A stretch of 64,000 nt of DNA from Halobacteriales archaeon YIM A00013 (GTDB lineage Archaea > Halobacteriota > Halobacteria > Halobacteriales > Haloarculaceae). Position 1 is the first letter of the stretch, and every line of letters begins with the position of its first letter. Positions 9,006 through 18,013 of the stretch are shown here, piece after piece. Location: positions 248,001 through 312,000 of the forward strand of contig JAKCFM010000001.1 of the NCBI GenBank assembly GCA_025041195.1, read 5' to 3'. The notes under the pieces are model-generated. The model was not told the DNA's origin and ran no database searches. It worked only from the letters and a program-made list of their open reading frames with translations. A program made the position numbers and the translations under genes.

Positions 9006-9614
9006 TCAGGGATCGTAGGTGACGAGCGAATCGGCTTCAGCTGCGAGGGCGGTAGCAGCAGGGCCGAACGAATCGGCGTATCGGACGAGCAGCGTGAGCA
9101 CGGTTTCGGGCTGTTTCACCGTGTAGCCATTCTCTCTACTCAACAGCCCTGCCCCTTCGAGCTCTTTTGCGTACGTACTCACGGTTGGTCGAGAAACACC
9201 AACCGTCGTGGCGATCGTGCTGCCTGTTGCATCCGGTTCACGAAGTAGCGCGATCAACATCCCTCGGGGGGTTTCTCTGCGAAGATAGCCCAGCGCGACG
9301 AGTTCAAACTCGCTAAAGCGACCCCCCTCAACGTATCGCCGATACTCTCCATCCCGAAAGCTATCGATTGCACCTGACTCCACGAGCCGGCGGAGGTGAT
9401 GCTGGGTTTCTCCCGTTCCGAGCGATAGATCGTCACGAATCTTCGAAAAATGCGCACCTGGAGTCGTCGACAGGTAGCCGACGATCGCATCGCGAGTGCT
9501 GGATGATGGCCCATCAACCAACCGAGACAGCGGCCCGGCCGCTCCGAGCGCGGCGAATCGACGGAGCGTCGCCCGTTTTTCCGTGTCGACGCTCTCCCCC
9601 ACCTCATCACTCAT
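9006..9614 (-). CDS. Transcriptional regulator with two winged-helix domains
   Basis: A 202-residue regulator. The first HTH (about residues 45-95) reads TRDAIVGYLSTTPGAHFSKI then LSLGTGETQHHLRRLVESG. The second (about 115-165) reads GMLIALLREPDATGSTIATT then VGVSRPTVSTYAKELEGAG. The C-terminal tail may mediate dimerisation. This two-wHTH layout is common among haloarchaeal ArsR-like regulators. A TATA-like stretch (TTATTTTA on the minus strand, 9638-9645) lies 24-31 bases upstream of the ATG. Target unknown. Confidence 0.82.
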   Translation of the reverse strand: MSDEVGESVDTEKRATLRRFAALGAAGPLSRLVDGPSSSTRDAIVGYLSTTPGAHFSKIRDDLSLGTGETQHHLRRLVESGAIDSFRDGEYRRYVEGGRFSEFELVALGYLRRETPRGMLIALLREPDATGSTIATTVGVSRPTVSTYAKELEGAGLLSRENGYTVKQPETVLTLLVRYADSFGPAATALAAEADSLVTYDP

Positions 9615-9777
9615 TGCACCAGTCTTATACTGTCTATGTAAAATAAGTTGTCGTTTCGTGCAGGTGTTTGGAGATATCTGGATCGCTTCGAGGAAATTTT
9701 CAGGCGATTTTCTCCATTACTACACTGCCTGCGGGCGGTTTGAAAAATACGTCGGGCAACTGCGGTTTGTGTCAGTT

Positions 9778-10902
9778 CTATTCTTTTTCCAGTTCCATGT
9801 CGGCGCGCTCGTCCATCTCTTCGATCACTTCGTCGGTGTCTTTGATGTCTGGAGCGGTGTCGCCCTCACGGATGGCCTGGGCCTGCTCGTCCATATCATC
9901 GACATCGATCTCTGCGGTGTCATCGATCTGGCCGAGAATTTCTTCGATATTGTCGAGACCGAGCAGCTCTCGGGTCTCAGCATCGAATTCGAGGCTGTCG
10001 AGGTCGTCGGTGTCGAGCGCAACGTCGCTGTCAGTGAGGTGTTTGCCGTACCGTCCGACCAGCGAGGTGAGCTCCTGTGGGAGCAAGAAGGTCGTCGATT
10101 CGCCCTGGCCAATCTCTGCGAGCGTTTCCATTCCTTTATCGATGACAGCGCGTTCGCCCATCGATTCTGCGGATTTCGCCCGGAGCACGGTCGAGAGCGC
10201 ATCTCCCTGTGCTTCGAGAATCTGTGCCTGTTTTTCACCCTGTGCACGGATGATGTTCGATTCTTTTTCACCTTCTGCGGTTTCGACGGCACTGCGTCGT
10301 TCACCCTGTGCTTCGAGAATCATTGCACGGCGGCGGCGCTCTGCGGAGGTCTGTTGTTCCATTGCCTGCTGGACCTCAGGCGTTGGGTTAACTTCACGCA
10401 CTTCGACGCTCTCGACGCGGACACCCCACTCGTCGGTCGGCTCGTCGAGGTCTGCTCTGATGCGACTGTTGATCTCCTGGCGTTTGTTCAGCGTGTCGTC
10501 GAGGTCCATGTCGCCGATTACGGCCCGGAGCGTCGTCTGTGCGAGATTCGAAACGGCGCGTTTGTAGTCGTCAACTTCGAGAAACGCCTTTTTCGCGTCC
10601 ATCACTTTGATGTAGACGACGGCGTCGGCTGTTACCGGGGAGTTGTCCCGAGTGATCGCTTCCTGGCGAGGCACGTCCAGCGTTTGTGTTCGCATATCGA
10701 ACGAGTAGGTTGCCGACACGAACGGTGGAACGATGTTCAGCCCAGGCTTGAGCAGTTTCCGGTACTCACCAAGCACGGACAGCGCCCGCTTTTCGTACGC
10801 CCTGACAATCTCGACCGATTGCCAGAGCGCGAAAATCAGCAACAACAGGAATGCGATTACCACGAACCCCAGAATTTCTGATTGTAACAGGAGGGCCTGC
10901 AT
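9778..10902 (-). CDS. SPFH (stomatin-like) membrane protein
   Basis: A 374-residue stomatin/prohibitin-type scaffold protein. One membrane segment occupies about residues 5-25, followed by the SPFH core: QSVEIVRAYEKRALSVLGEY, LNIVPPFVSATYSFDMRTQT and LDVPRQEAITRDNSPVTADA (about 28-95). A long charged coiled coil runs from about 190 to 270, rich in QGE repeats (AQGERRSAVETAEGEKES). The C-terminus is acidic. SPFH proteins oligomerise on membranes and often pair with NfeD, and an NfeD gene lies 658 bases upstream on the same strand. The partner is probably membrane quality control; this is family knowledge. Confidence 0.92.
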   Translation of the reverse strand: MQALLLQSEILGFVVIAFLLLLIFALWQSVEIVRAYEKRALSVLGEYRKLLKPGLNIVPPFVSATYSFDMRTQTLDVPRQEAITRDNSPVTADAVVYIKVMDAKKAFLEVDDYKRAVSNLAQTTLRAVIGDMDLDDTLNKRQEINSRIRADLDEPTDEWGVRVESVEVREVNPTPEVQQAMEQQTSAERRRRAMILEAQGERRSAVETAEGEKESNIIRAQGEKQAQILEAQGDALSTVLRAKSAESMGERAVIDKGMETLAEIGQGESTTFLLPQELTSLVGRYGKHLTDSDVALDTDDLDSLEFDAETRELLGLDNIEEILGQIDDTAEIDVDDMDEQAQAIREGDTAPDIKDTDEVIEEMDERADMELEKE

Positions 10903-10991
10903 GAGATTGCCTTAGTACACTGGCATTAAAAGGATTCCCTATGTCAACTATCGGAAATGGCGTCAAATCCCTTGCTCTCTCTGTTTTTTCT

Positions 10992-11525
10992 TCACAACTC
11001 TGTATCTCCTCGTGGTGAGCTCATATCAGTAATCGTGACGCTCTCGATATCGATCCCCCACTCTCTGAGGGGTGCATCGAGCTCGCCTTTGCAGCGATGC
11101 GCGATCATTCGCTCGCCGGTCACCACGTCGTCGTACTCCATATCGCCGATTTGGGCCCGAACCGTCGTCATCGAGACGTTCCTGACGGCTCGTTTGTAGT
11201 CATCGACCTCACGAATCGCTCGTTCGGCATCGAACACAGAGATCGATACTTCGGCGACAGCGGTGACTGGTTGATAGTCCTTGGTGATCGCCTCCTGACG
11301 GGGAACGTCGATCGTCTGGGACTGCATGTCGATCGATTCGGTTATCGAAATGAACGGGGGGACGAGGTTCAAGCCCGGCCCGAGCACCGTTTTGTACTCT
11401 CCAAGCACCCACAGCGCTCGTTTTTCGTACGGTTTCACGATTTCGACGGTCTGGTGAACACAGACACCGAGCACCACCAGCACCAGGATGCCAGGCAAAT
11501 AGACCTGCAACGGGAGGGCGTGCAT
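10992..11525 (-). CDS. Truncated SPFH-domain protein (no coiled coil)
   Basis: A 177-residue paralogue of the neighbouring stomatin gene. It has the N-terminal membrane helix (about residues 5-25) and the SPFH core (QTVEIVKPYEKRALWVLGEY, then LNLVPPFISITESIDMQSQT). It stops at DIESVTITDMSSPRGDTEL, exactly where the full-length relative enters its coiled coil. I found no frameshifted remainder between its stop and the next gene, so this is a natural short form or an old truncation. The start at 11525 (MHALPLQV) is chosen over the upstream ATG at 11618, which would run into the NfeD gene. It could cap or poison SPFH oligomers. Confidence 0.85.
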   Translation of the reverse strand: MHALPLQVYLPGILVLVVLGVCVHQTVEIVKPYEKRALWVLGEYKTVLGPGLNLVPPFISITESIDMQSQTIDVPRQEAITKDYQPVTAVAEVSISVFDAERAIREVDDYKRAVRNVSMTTVRAQIGDMEYDDVVTGERMIAHRCKGELDAPLREWGIDIESVTITDMSSPRGDTEL

Positions 11526-11559
11526 AGCAACAGTTCCGACGAGTGGAGTAAAAATGTTC

Positions 11560-12132
11560 TTACGAAGATTCAGGTTCGCGTTCCTCGCGTGAGGAGCCAA
11601 GCCCGAGCTCGCCGTCAATGTCGTCTTCGATCACGGATAGTGCTTCGACCTGAATCACGTTTCCACCTCCGGGATCGGTGACGATCACTTCAGCGCCAAC
11701 CGGGATGTCTCCCGTGAGCGTCCGCGCCTGGTAGTTTGGATTGAATCCGCCGTTCTGGAGTTTGACCTCACCGCTGGATGGGGTGACACGTTCGGTGACG
11801 CGGCCGGTTTTTCCACGGAGTGCATCCGAGTCACTCGTCGATTCCGCCTGGCCACTGGCGTACAGATCGAACTCTCGGTAGGCATACAGCGTCAGTGCGC
11901 CGCCAACGAGCACGGTTGCCCCCATTCCGAGCGTCACTGCAATCGCACCGAGCCCGATCGCGTTGAGACCGACACCAACCAGCCCGGCGAGAAAAAGCGC
12001 GATCCCGACGACGATGAAGTGCGCACCGGGAGCGAGCGCTTCTGCGAGCAACAGACCGGTGCCGATCAGCACGAGCAAAATTGGGAGCGGATACGGCAGC
12101 CCCTCAAGGAGAAGGGGGATAATCGTAGTCAT
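11560..12132 (-). CDS. NfeD-family membrane protein
   Basis: A 190-residue NfeD-type protein with about four membrane segments in the first 95 residues (ILLVLIGTGLLLAEALAPGA and following), then a soluble OB-fold domain. The OB domain reads GKTGRVTERVTPSSGEVKLQ and IPVGAEVIVTDPGGGNVIQV (about 110-165). NfeD proteins work with SPFH proteins, two of which follow directly downstream, the first after a 34-base gap. The start at 12132 (MTTIIPLL) is preferred; the extension to 12192 is not membrane-like and overlaps the upstream small gene. Confidence 0.9.
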   Translation of the reverse strand: MTTIIPLLLEGLPYPLPILLVLIGTGLLLAEALAPGAHFIVVGIALFLAGLVGVGLNAIGLGAIAVTLGMGATVLVGGALTLYAYREFDLYASGQAESTSDSDALRGKTGRVTERVTPSSGEVKLQNGGFNPNYQARTLTGDIPVGAEVIVTDPGGGNVIQVEALSVIEDDIDGELGLGSSREEREPESS

Positions 12133-12178
12133 ACGTGGCGATTGGTGTGTCGGTGTGTTAACCCTTCGGGCGTGTGGC

Positions 12179-12394
12179 TCACACCACGCCAATCAGCAAC
12201 AGAAACACCCAGAGCGTCGCCGCTATGCCCAGCCCAAAGAAGATCGTCCCTTCGACCGTGGGCTGGCCGGGCTCTGGGTCTTTTTCTCGCAGTGCCTGGA
12301 GTTTGGACTGCTGTTTGTCCCGTTCGTGTAGCTCGTCGACCTCTTCGACAGTATACCGCCACTCCTCCTCGTCGTCCGTGGGCTCCTGATTCAT
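12179..12394 (-). CDS. Small haloarchaeal membrane protein
   Basis: A 71-residue protein with an acidic N-terminal half (residues 1-48, including DDEEEWRYTVEEVDELHERD) and one C-terminal membrane helix (TIFFGLGIAATLWVFLLLIG, about 50-69). I do not recognise a named function. It begins 12 bases after the metG stop and precedes nfeD by 46 bases, all on the minus strand, so it probably belongs to a metG-nfeD-SPFH transcript. The orientation (acidic side in the cytoplasm or outside) cannot be settled. Confidence 0.78.
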   Translation of the reverse strand: MNQEPTDDEEEWRYTVEEVDELHERDKQQSKLQALREKDPEPGQPTVEGTIFFGLGIAATLWVFLLLIGVV

Positions 12395-12406
12395 GTGCAG
12401 GTTTCC

Positions 12407-14449
12407 TTACCGGATTTTTGTCCCAGGGTCGCTTGCTTCGTGCGTGGTGAGCAGATCGGCCTCCTCACCCGCAGCGAGCACCATCCCGTTTGATTCGACG
12501 CCGAACAGCTCGGCCTGTTCGAGATTTGCGACAACGACGACGCGAGTGCCGGAAAGCTCGGACACGTCGTGAAGCTGGGCGAGTCCAGCGACGATCTGGC
12601 GCTCTTCAGTGCCGATATCGACTGTCAGCCGGAGGAGTTTATCCGCTCCCTCGATCGACTCTGCGTCGAGAATTTCGCCAACGCGTAGATCGAGCTCTTG
12701 AAACTCATCAAAACTGATGCGGTCGTCGTCAACGTCGTCGGTGGTGGTCTCTGTCTCCATGGATTCGTCGTCAGTTGTTGCTTCGAGTCGGTCGGTAAGC
12801 GTTTCGACGTGGTCGTCTTCGATCGGCTCGAACAGCTCCGTCGGTTCGTCGAACGACGCTGGCGGTGGCGAGTGTGCGTCCTCCAGGTTGCTCTCGGTGA
12901 CGGCTGTCGATTCTCCGAGCTGTTCGAACAGCCGTGTGGCGATCCCGGGCGTCGTCGGATGGCTGAACACCGCAATCGCTTTTGCGAGCTGTACACAGCC
13001 ACGAATCACCCGCTTTGCCTCCTCTGGGTCCTCATCTACGAGATTCCAGGGCTCGTTCGACTGGATATATTCGTTGCCAAAGCGTGCGAGTTCGACCGGC
13101 ACCTGGCTGACATCGCGGACCGAATAGTCGTTGACGCCATCGGCGAACGCGTCGATCGACTCGTCGATCCGTTCGGTGACACCGTCCGGACATGGTATCT
13201 CTGGCGTTCCGCCGTAGTTGCGCTGTGCGAACAGCAACGATCGGTAGACGAAGTTGCCGAGCGTCCCGATGAGTTCGCTGTTGATCCGTTCCTGGAACTG
13301 CTCCCAGGAGAAATCCAGATCCTGCTGGAAACTACTCTGTGTGGCGAGGTAGTACCGCAACAGATCAGGATCGAACCCTTCATCGAGATACTCTGTCGCC
13401 CAGACGGCTCGGTTCCGGCTGGTCGAAAAGCCTGCGCCGGCAAGCGTCACGAAGCCACACGCCATGACAGCCCGCGGCTCGGTGTATCCAGCGCCGTCCA
13501 ACATCGCCGGCCAGAAGACGGTGTGGTGCTGGATAATGTCCGGCCCGATCACGTGCACGATCTCTCCGTCTTCTTTCCAGACGGTCTCCCAGTCGTACTC
13601 GTCGGCTCCGACCTGGTCTGAAAACTCCTTGGTCGCTGCGATGTACTCGATCGGTGCATCCACCCACACGTACAGCACGAGATCGGTGTCGCCGCTCTCG
13701 TCGGGATAGTCGATCCCCCAGTCGAGATCGCGGGTGATACACCAGTCCTGTAGTTCACCCTCGATCCACTCGCGGGGCTGATTTCTGGCGTTATCAGTTC
13801 CATCAAGCCGGTTGATAAACGACTGGAGATACTCCTGGAACGCAGACAGCGTGAAGAACTTGTGCTCGCGGGTGCGGTACTCCGCCGGATTGCCGGTGAT
13901 CGTGCTCCGTGGAGATTCGATCTCGCCCGGCTCAAGATGACGGCCACAGCCCTCATCACACTCGTCTCCGCGAGCCGTTTCACCACAGTACGGACAGATC
14001 CCCTCGACGTACCGGTCGGGCAACGGCTGTCCTTCCTGTGGGTCCCACGCCACGTCGATCTCGCGTTCGGTGACGTAGCCCGCATCGTCCAGTGTGGAGA
14101 CGATCGACTGCGTCAACTCGACGTTCGATGGCTGATGCGTGTGTCCGTAGTAGCCAAAATCAACGTTGAATCGCTCGAACGTCTCCTCGAACTGCTCGTG
14201 GTAGGATAGGGCGAGTGCTTCGGGTGTGACACCCGCTTCGTCCGCATTCACCGCAATAGGGGTGCCGTGCATGTCGGAGCCACAGACGTAGGTGACTGGC
14301 TGACCGAGCGCATCGAGCGCCCGTGCGAATACATCTGCGGCGAGATTTCCACGGAGATGACCAATGTGGAGTGGACCGTTTGCGTATGGCAGCCCACAGG
14401 TCACCACTGCCGGTCGATCCGTGGGAAACGGCTCGTGGTGCTGGCTCAT
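12407..14449 (-). CDS. metG: Methionyl-tRNA synthetase
   Basis: Charges tRNA-Met. The 680-residue protein carries the HIGH-type motif in ANGPLHIGHLRGN (about residues 22-34), the zinc knuckle CPYCGETARGDECDEGCGR (about 143-161, four cysteines) and the KMSKS counterpart as FSTSRNRAVWA (about 330). The C-terminal 110 residues form the EMAPII/TRBP-like tRNA-binding domain (ISFDEFQELDLRVGEIL), joined by an acidic linker. I start at 14449 (MSQHHEPFPT); the frame stays open to 14593 but those residues are not family-like. Confidence 0.95.
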   Translation of the reverse strand: MSQHHEPFPTDRPAVVTCGLPYANGPLHIGHLRGNLAADVFARALDALGQPVTYVCGSDMHGTPIAVNADEAGVTPEALALSYHEQFEETFERFNVDFGYYGHTHQPSNVELTQSIVSTLDDAGYVTEREIDVAWDPQEGQPLPDRYVEGICPYCGETARGDECDEGCGRHLEPGEIESPRSTITGNPAEYRTREHKFFTLSAFQEYLQSFINRLDGTDNARNQPREWIEGELQDWCITRDLDWGIDYPDESGDTDLVLYVWVDAPIEYIAATKEFSDQVGADEYDWETVWKEDGEIVHVIGPDIIQHHTVFWPAMLDGAGYTEPRAVMACGFVTLAGAGFSTSRNRAVWATEYLDEGFDPDLLRYYLATQSSFQQDLDFSWEQFQERINSELIGTLGNFVYRSLLFAQRNYGGTPEIPCPDGVTERIDESIDAFADGVNDYSVRDVSQVPVELARFGNEYIQSNEPWNLVDEDPEEAKRVIRGCVQLAKAIAVFSHPTTPGIATRLFEQLGESTAVTESNLEDAHSPPPASFDEPTELFEPIEDDHVETLTDRLEATTDDESMETETTTDDVDDDRISFDEFQELDLRVGEILDAESIEGADKLLRLTVDIGTEERQIVAGLAQLHDVSELSGTRVVVVANLEQAELFGVESNGMVLAAGEEADLLTTHEASDPGTKIR

Positions 14450-14510
14450 ACCAGTCCTCTGCCGTCGATCGCTGTAAACCCGCCGATACGATTTGACAAT
14501 CGTGTGTGGA

Positions 14511-15071
14511 TCAGAACACGAGATAGACGATTTTGGCCCCTGCAATCCAGATGAACAGCCGACCAGCGCTCCCGACGAACGTCGCGATCGCAAATTTCAG
14601 ATTGTCCTTTTCGATCACCGTGAAGGCATAAATCGAGAGCGTGTCGGGAAAGCCAGGAATCGATAACACCACTGCGAGCCCAAGATAGCCGTATTTCTGG
14701 GCTATCTCGACGGCCGTGCGCTGTGAGATGCTCACTAGGTCGATTCCAAGCCGGTCGAGCGCGCGCAACACCGGCCCAGAGGTGGTGGCACGGTCGCCGA
14801 TCTGCAGGGCGACGACGCTACCAAGCGCCTTCCCCAGGCTGCTAATCCCAATGATGAAGGCAAACGTCAGCCAGTCTGGAAGCCCGAGATCGATCGGCGC
14901 GAGAAGAACGATCTCACCGGGAAACGGCAGGATAACGGCGATAAGAAAGGAGTAGACGAATATCACACCGAGTCCAACGGGTCCAGCGGCGTGCTTGACA
15001 GCATCGGTGAGGCCAAGGGCTCCAAGAGATATGAGTACAGCTGACAGTGAGCCAAGCTGATCCGCAATCAC
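14511..15071 (-). CDS. YqaA/VTT-type membrane protein
   Basis: A 186-residue integral membrane protein with about five hydrophobic segments. The segment SFLIAVILPFPGEIVLLAPI followed by ISSLGKALGSVVALQIGDRA is the VTT (SNARE-associated, DedA-like) core, with the conserved PFPGE and GxxxG pattern. GLAVVLSIPGFPDTLSIYAF is the second half of the re-entrant pair. VTT proteins are linked to lipid flipping; the substrate here is unknown. The gene lies 61 bases upstream of metG on the same strand. Confidence 0.83.
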   Translation of the reverse strand: MIADQLGSLSAVLISLGALGLTDAVKHAAGPVGLGVIFVYSFLIAVILPFPGEIVLLAPIDLGLPDWLTFAFIIGISSLGKALGSVVALQIGDRATTSGPVLRALDRLGIDLVSISQRTAVEIAQKYGYLGLAVVLSIPGFPDTLSIYAFTVIEKDNLKFAIATFVGSAGRLFIWIAGAKIVYLVF

Positions 15072-15164
15072 ATCAGATACTGCAGAGGCTGCACCCCTAA
15101 GTGTTGCGAACCTAATAACTGAACTGGCATTAATAAATGGACTATCTGGGCCGTATTGGCCCGT

Positions 15165-16316
15165 TCACTGCCACCAGCGTGACGTCCTGACGGATTCCGG
15201 TTGTGAAGAGCGCAGTGGTGTTGGGAACTCACCGATACTGGTGTAGCCCAGCGCTCCGATGCCGATCCGTCGGGCAACATACCAGCCAACGGCATCCGGA
15301 TTCGCATCGGAGACGGATATCTCAGTGAACGCGTAGTTTTCGAGGCGATTGTCGTGGTCAGGGTCGTAGCCGAACGGCTGTGCACAATCGCCAGATTGCG
15401 CACAGTTACTCGACGAATCGACCGTGATTTTGATGTCAGCATCCTCCATCGAATTAACCCGCGTGAACGAGGCCTGTCCGGGAATGTGATTGTCTCCCTT
15501 GCTGTTGTAGTAGTTGATTGCTTTGTCGACCTGGTTGGAGACCTTCTGCTTGTTCTGTGGCGCGACGCTACTCGTGTCCACGGCGACGGTGAGCGGCGAG
15601 TGATCCCATGCCCAATCCTTTTCGTGGGCATCAGTTTTCGGAATCGTGGTGAAATCTGATTTTGCGGCCATGATCTGTTTTGGCGCATCACCATGACGAA
15701 GTCCGAGCGTGTGTCCCAGTTCATGGATGACCAACAGTTTTGTCGAGGTCTCGTTGTACGTCCCCTGGATCTCCACGTTGGTCGGTCGCTTGATCTGGTC
15801 CTCTGAAACGTACAGCGGCGCACAACCCTGCACGTTCTCCTTGGTGTTACACGACTCAATATTCGGGACGAACGAGATGACGAGATCTGCATCATCCGCG
15901 TCCGATCCGACTTCATACTCGATCGGATAGCCCGCATATTTCTCGCTGTTTTCATTCCAATATGAGAGTGCGTTCTCGACGATCGACTCGTACGACCGAC
16001 CGTCATTCATCTGGTCGTCGATCGCAACGGTGAGTGTGCGTTCTCCCCAGGGATTCTCTTCTGAAACCGGCTTATCGCCCGTCGAGTCTGCTGGCGTGTC
16101 GATGGGCGTTTCCGCTCGTTCGGTTTCGTTTTCAATCGGTCCTTCTGTCACCACAGTGCCGGTGGGAGGGGTGTCGTCAAGCGTGTCGCTCCCATCATGT
16201 GGGCCAGCGGTTCCCGTATCGGACGGACTGTCGGTGAGTGGATTCGTTACGCCCCCCGAGCAGCCCGCGAGAACCATCATCACGATGATGGATAGAATGG
16301 TGAGACGGCGTCGCAT
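15165..16316 (-). CDS. Secreted metzincin-like lipoprotein with a duplicated domain
   Basis: A 383-residue exported lipoprotein: MRRRLTILSIIVMMVLAGCSG has a basic N-terminus, hydrophobic core and lipobox cysteine at residue 19. A Thr/Asp-rich spacer follows to about 88. The protease domain (90-235) carries the metzincin motif HELGHTLGLRH (H198, E199, H202, H208) and a Met-turn at IMAAKS (215-220). Residues 240-360 repeat the same framework (LTVAVDTSS, NYYNSKGD, ADIKITV, paired cysteines) without the zinc ligands. The start at 16316 is chosen because the lipobox then falls correctly. Acts outside the membrane; substrate unknown. Confidence 0.87.
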   Translation of the reverse strand: MRRRLTILSIIVMMVLAGCSGGVTNPLTDSPSDTGTAGPHDGSDTLDDTPPTGTVVTEGPIENETERAETPIDTPADSTGDKPVSEENPWGERTLTVAIDDQMNDGRSYESIVENALSYWNENSEKYAGYPIEYEVGSDADDADLVISFVPNIESCNTKENVQGCAPLYVSEDQIKRPTNVEIQGTYNETSTKLLVIHELGHTLGLRHGDAPKQIMAAKSDFTTIPKTDAHEKDWAWDHSPLTVAVDTSSVAPQNKQKVSNQVDKAINYYNSKGDNHIPGQASFTRVNSMEDADIKITVDSSSNCAQSGDCAQPFGYDPDHDNRLENYAFTEISVSDANPDAVGWYVARRIGIGALGYTSIGEFPTPLRSSQPESVRTSRWWQ

Positions 16317-16465
16317 TTGGTGGAAGATTGGACACCCCGTAGAAGACACTTTTGATTAGCAACGGCAAAATGGATAGTAACAGTGATTATCAGGTAGTCA
16401 TCGGCACAGTATTGCTCGGTATCTGATGCGGATTTCTCAGTGAGCCTCGTGAAAATTGAAGGAAC

Positions 16466-16778
16466 GTGGCTGTGGGCCGTAAGCCCCCTTCTGTTCTATC
16501 CAGCATTCGGCTGAGCACCCGTTTCGTGTCCGGGCTACCATAGTGAAACGGGCTTGCACCGGTGAGGATTCGCCGTTCCATCCGTTCTCCACCATCGGTC
16601 CTCGGTGGGTTAGCTGACCAGCGTTTTGGCTGGCGTCGCACACCTCATTGGTCCGGTGGAGTGGTCTCGTTTCTGTTCCAGAGCCGACGGTCTCCCGCCC
16701 CGGGCTTGCACCCGGTCACCTGCCCAGACGGTGGGGGGACTTTCCTCGCTTGCGCGGCAGCTGAACACCCACTGCCAC
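16466..16778 (-). ncRNA. rnpB: RNase P RNA
   Basis: The catalytic RNA that trims tRNA 5' ends. On the minus strand the 5' part contains GAGGAAAGTCCCCCCACC, the conserved CR-I core of RNase P RNA. The 3' end contains ACAGAAGGGGGCTTACGGCC, the conserved 3' core. The terminal P1 helix is visible: GTGGCAGTGGG at the 5' end pairs with CCCACAGCCAC at the 3' end with one A-A mismatch (plus-strand 16768-16778 and 16466-16476). The length of about 313 bases fits archaeal type A. The ends are set by P1 and may be a few bases off. Confidence 0.92.
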
Positions 16779-16815
16779 AGAGATAGTAGCAATTCACCGT
16801 GGGTAAGTCGTTCGA

Positions 16816-17958
16816 TCACGACTCATCCTGCAGTGGGTCGAATCCAACGAGGGATGCGTCGTCGCGCGCCCGCATCGCGGCCTCGTCAATATCGAACGTC
16901 TGGACGATCTCGCCGTCATCGACGAGCGGTTCGAGCAACGACTGCTCGCCGGGTGTGTCCTCGGTCGCCGGTTGGACGACGTGCTCGCCGTTGGACGTTC
17001 GAATGACGGTTTTTGGGCCCGGAAGCTTGCCGCGTTTCCCGATCGTCTCGCCATCAACGGCGACGATATCGAGCGAGAAATCGACCGGCGTGGCGTTGCT
17101 CACATAGCCACCAACGCCAAAGCCCTCGGCCAGCTCGCGGAGCTCTGTGAGATCCGCTGGGGTGAGCCCGCCAGACAGGAACACGCCAACGTCGTCGAAG
17201 CCAGCCGCATCGAGTCGCCACCTGATTTCAGAGACGATCGCTTGGAAATCACCACGCCGTGACCGTGGGGTATCGAGCCTGACGCCGTCGAGATCGACGG
17301 TTTCTGCGGCTCGAAGCACTTCGATGCCCTCGTCGTCGAAGGTGTCACAGAGCAGTATCCGTGGGACCGACTCGTCGACGTGGGTGTCGAACGCCTCCCA
17401 GGCTGGCTCTTGCTCGCCAAAACAGAGCATGAGCGCGTGTGGCATCGTTCCCGATGGCTCTCGATCGATGAGCGATCCGGCTGCCACGTGTGAGAAGCCA
17501 TCGAACCCGCCGATCAGTGCCGACCGCTCGACGACAGCCGCGATTGCTGGGTGGACGTGCCGAGCACCGAAACTCAGAAGGTTAGACTCGGGTGCGGCCA
17601 ACCGTGCCCGCAACGCGTTCGTGGCAATTCCACTTGCCTGCGAGAGAAATCCCAACAGCGCCGTCTCCAACCGGGCAAACTCGGTGTACTGGCCCTCAAT
17701 CCGCATCACGGGGCCGCCATCAAACAGCTGCCCCTCACGGAATGCATACACGGTCACGTCTCGTGTGGCGAGTAGTTCGGCCGCGTCGTGCAGCCCCGCG
17801 AGCACCTCGAACGTGCCGGTTGGAAACTGGTCGGCACTGACTTCTGCGACGACGTGTGGATCGCGATCCGCACCCGTGAGCGCATCGAGCGTCCGATCGA
17901 AGTACGCATCCGTCGCACGACCCTCACGGATCGCAGCAGGTGAAACGATATCGAACAT
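16816..17958 (-). CDS. pncB: Nicotinate phosphoribosyltransferase
   Basis: Converts nicotinate and PRPP to nicotinate mononucleotide in NAD salvage. The 380-residue protein matches archaeal PncB length. The N-terminus FDIVSPAAIREGRATDAYFD is followed by EVSADQFPTGTFEVLAGLHD, the conserved LLSFGARHVHPAI (about 166-178), and the phosphate-binding segments DGVRLDTPRSRRGDF and VFLSGGLTPADL. I start at 17958 (MFDIVSPA); the same frame is open to 18435, but that part is antisense to the next gene and has no family similarity. NadM and nicotinamidase elsewhere in the window complete the Preiss-Handler-type route. Confidence 0.93.
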   Translation of the reverse strand: MFDIVSPAAIREGRATDAYFDRTLDALTGADRDPHVVAEVSADQFPTGTFEVLAGLHDAAELLATRDVTVYAFREGQLFDGGPVMRIEGQYTEFARLETALLGFLSQASGIATNALRARLAAPESNLLSFGARHVHPAIAAVVERSALIGGFDGFSHVAAGSLIDREPSGTMPHALMLCFGEQEPAWEAFDTHVDESVPRILLCDTFDDEGIEVLRAAETVDLDGVRLDTPRSRRGDFQAIVSEIRWRLDAAGFDDVGVFLSGGLTPADLTELRELAEGFGVGGYVSNATPVDFSLDIVAVDGETIGKRGKLPGPKTVIRTSNGEHVVQPATEDTPGEQSLLEPLVDDGEIVQTFDIDEAAMRARDDASLVGFDPLQDES

Positions 17959-18013
17959 GGACTCTCTTACGCCGGTTGGGGGAAAAAGGATCCCCTCAGC
18001 GTCACGCGGTCGC

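Noticed and set aside
9496-10881. A 461-codon plus-strand frame
   Set aside because: It is antisense to the clear SPFH gene (and the regulator before it), and its residues (FVGVF, DLRRW) lack any family signal; it arises from the codon bias of the opposite strand.
12698-13621. A 307-codon plus-strand frame inside metG
   Set aside because: Antisense shadow of methionyl-tRNA synthetase, with no start context or domain.
16341-16350. AGAAGACACT, similar to the propeller element
   Set aside because: It is in the opposite orientation relative to the only nearby gene start (16316) and no plus-strand gene follows; probably chance.
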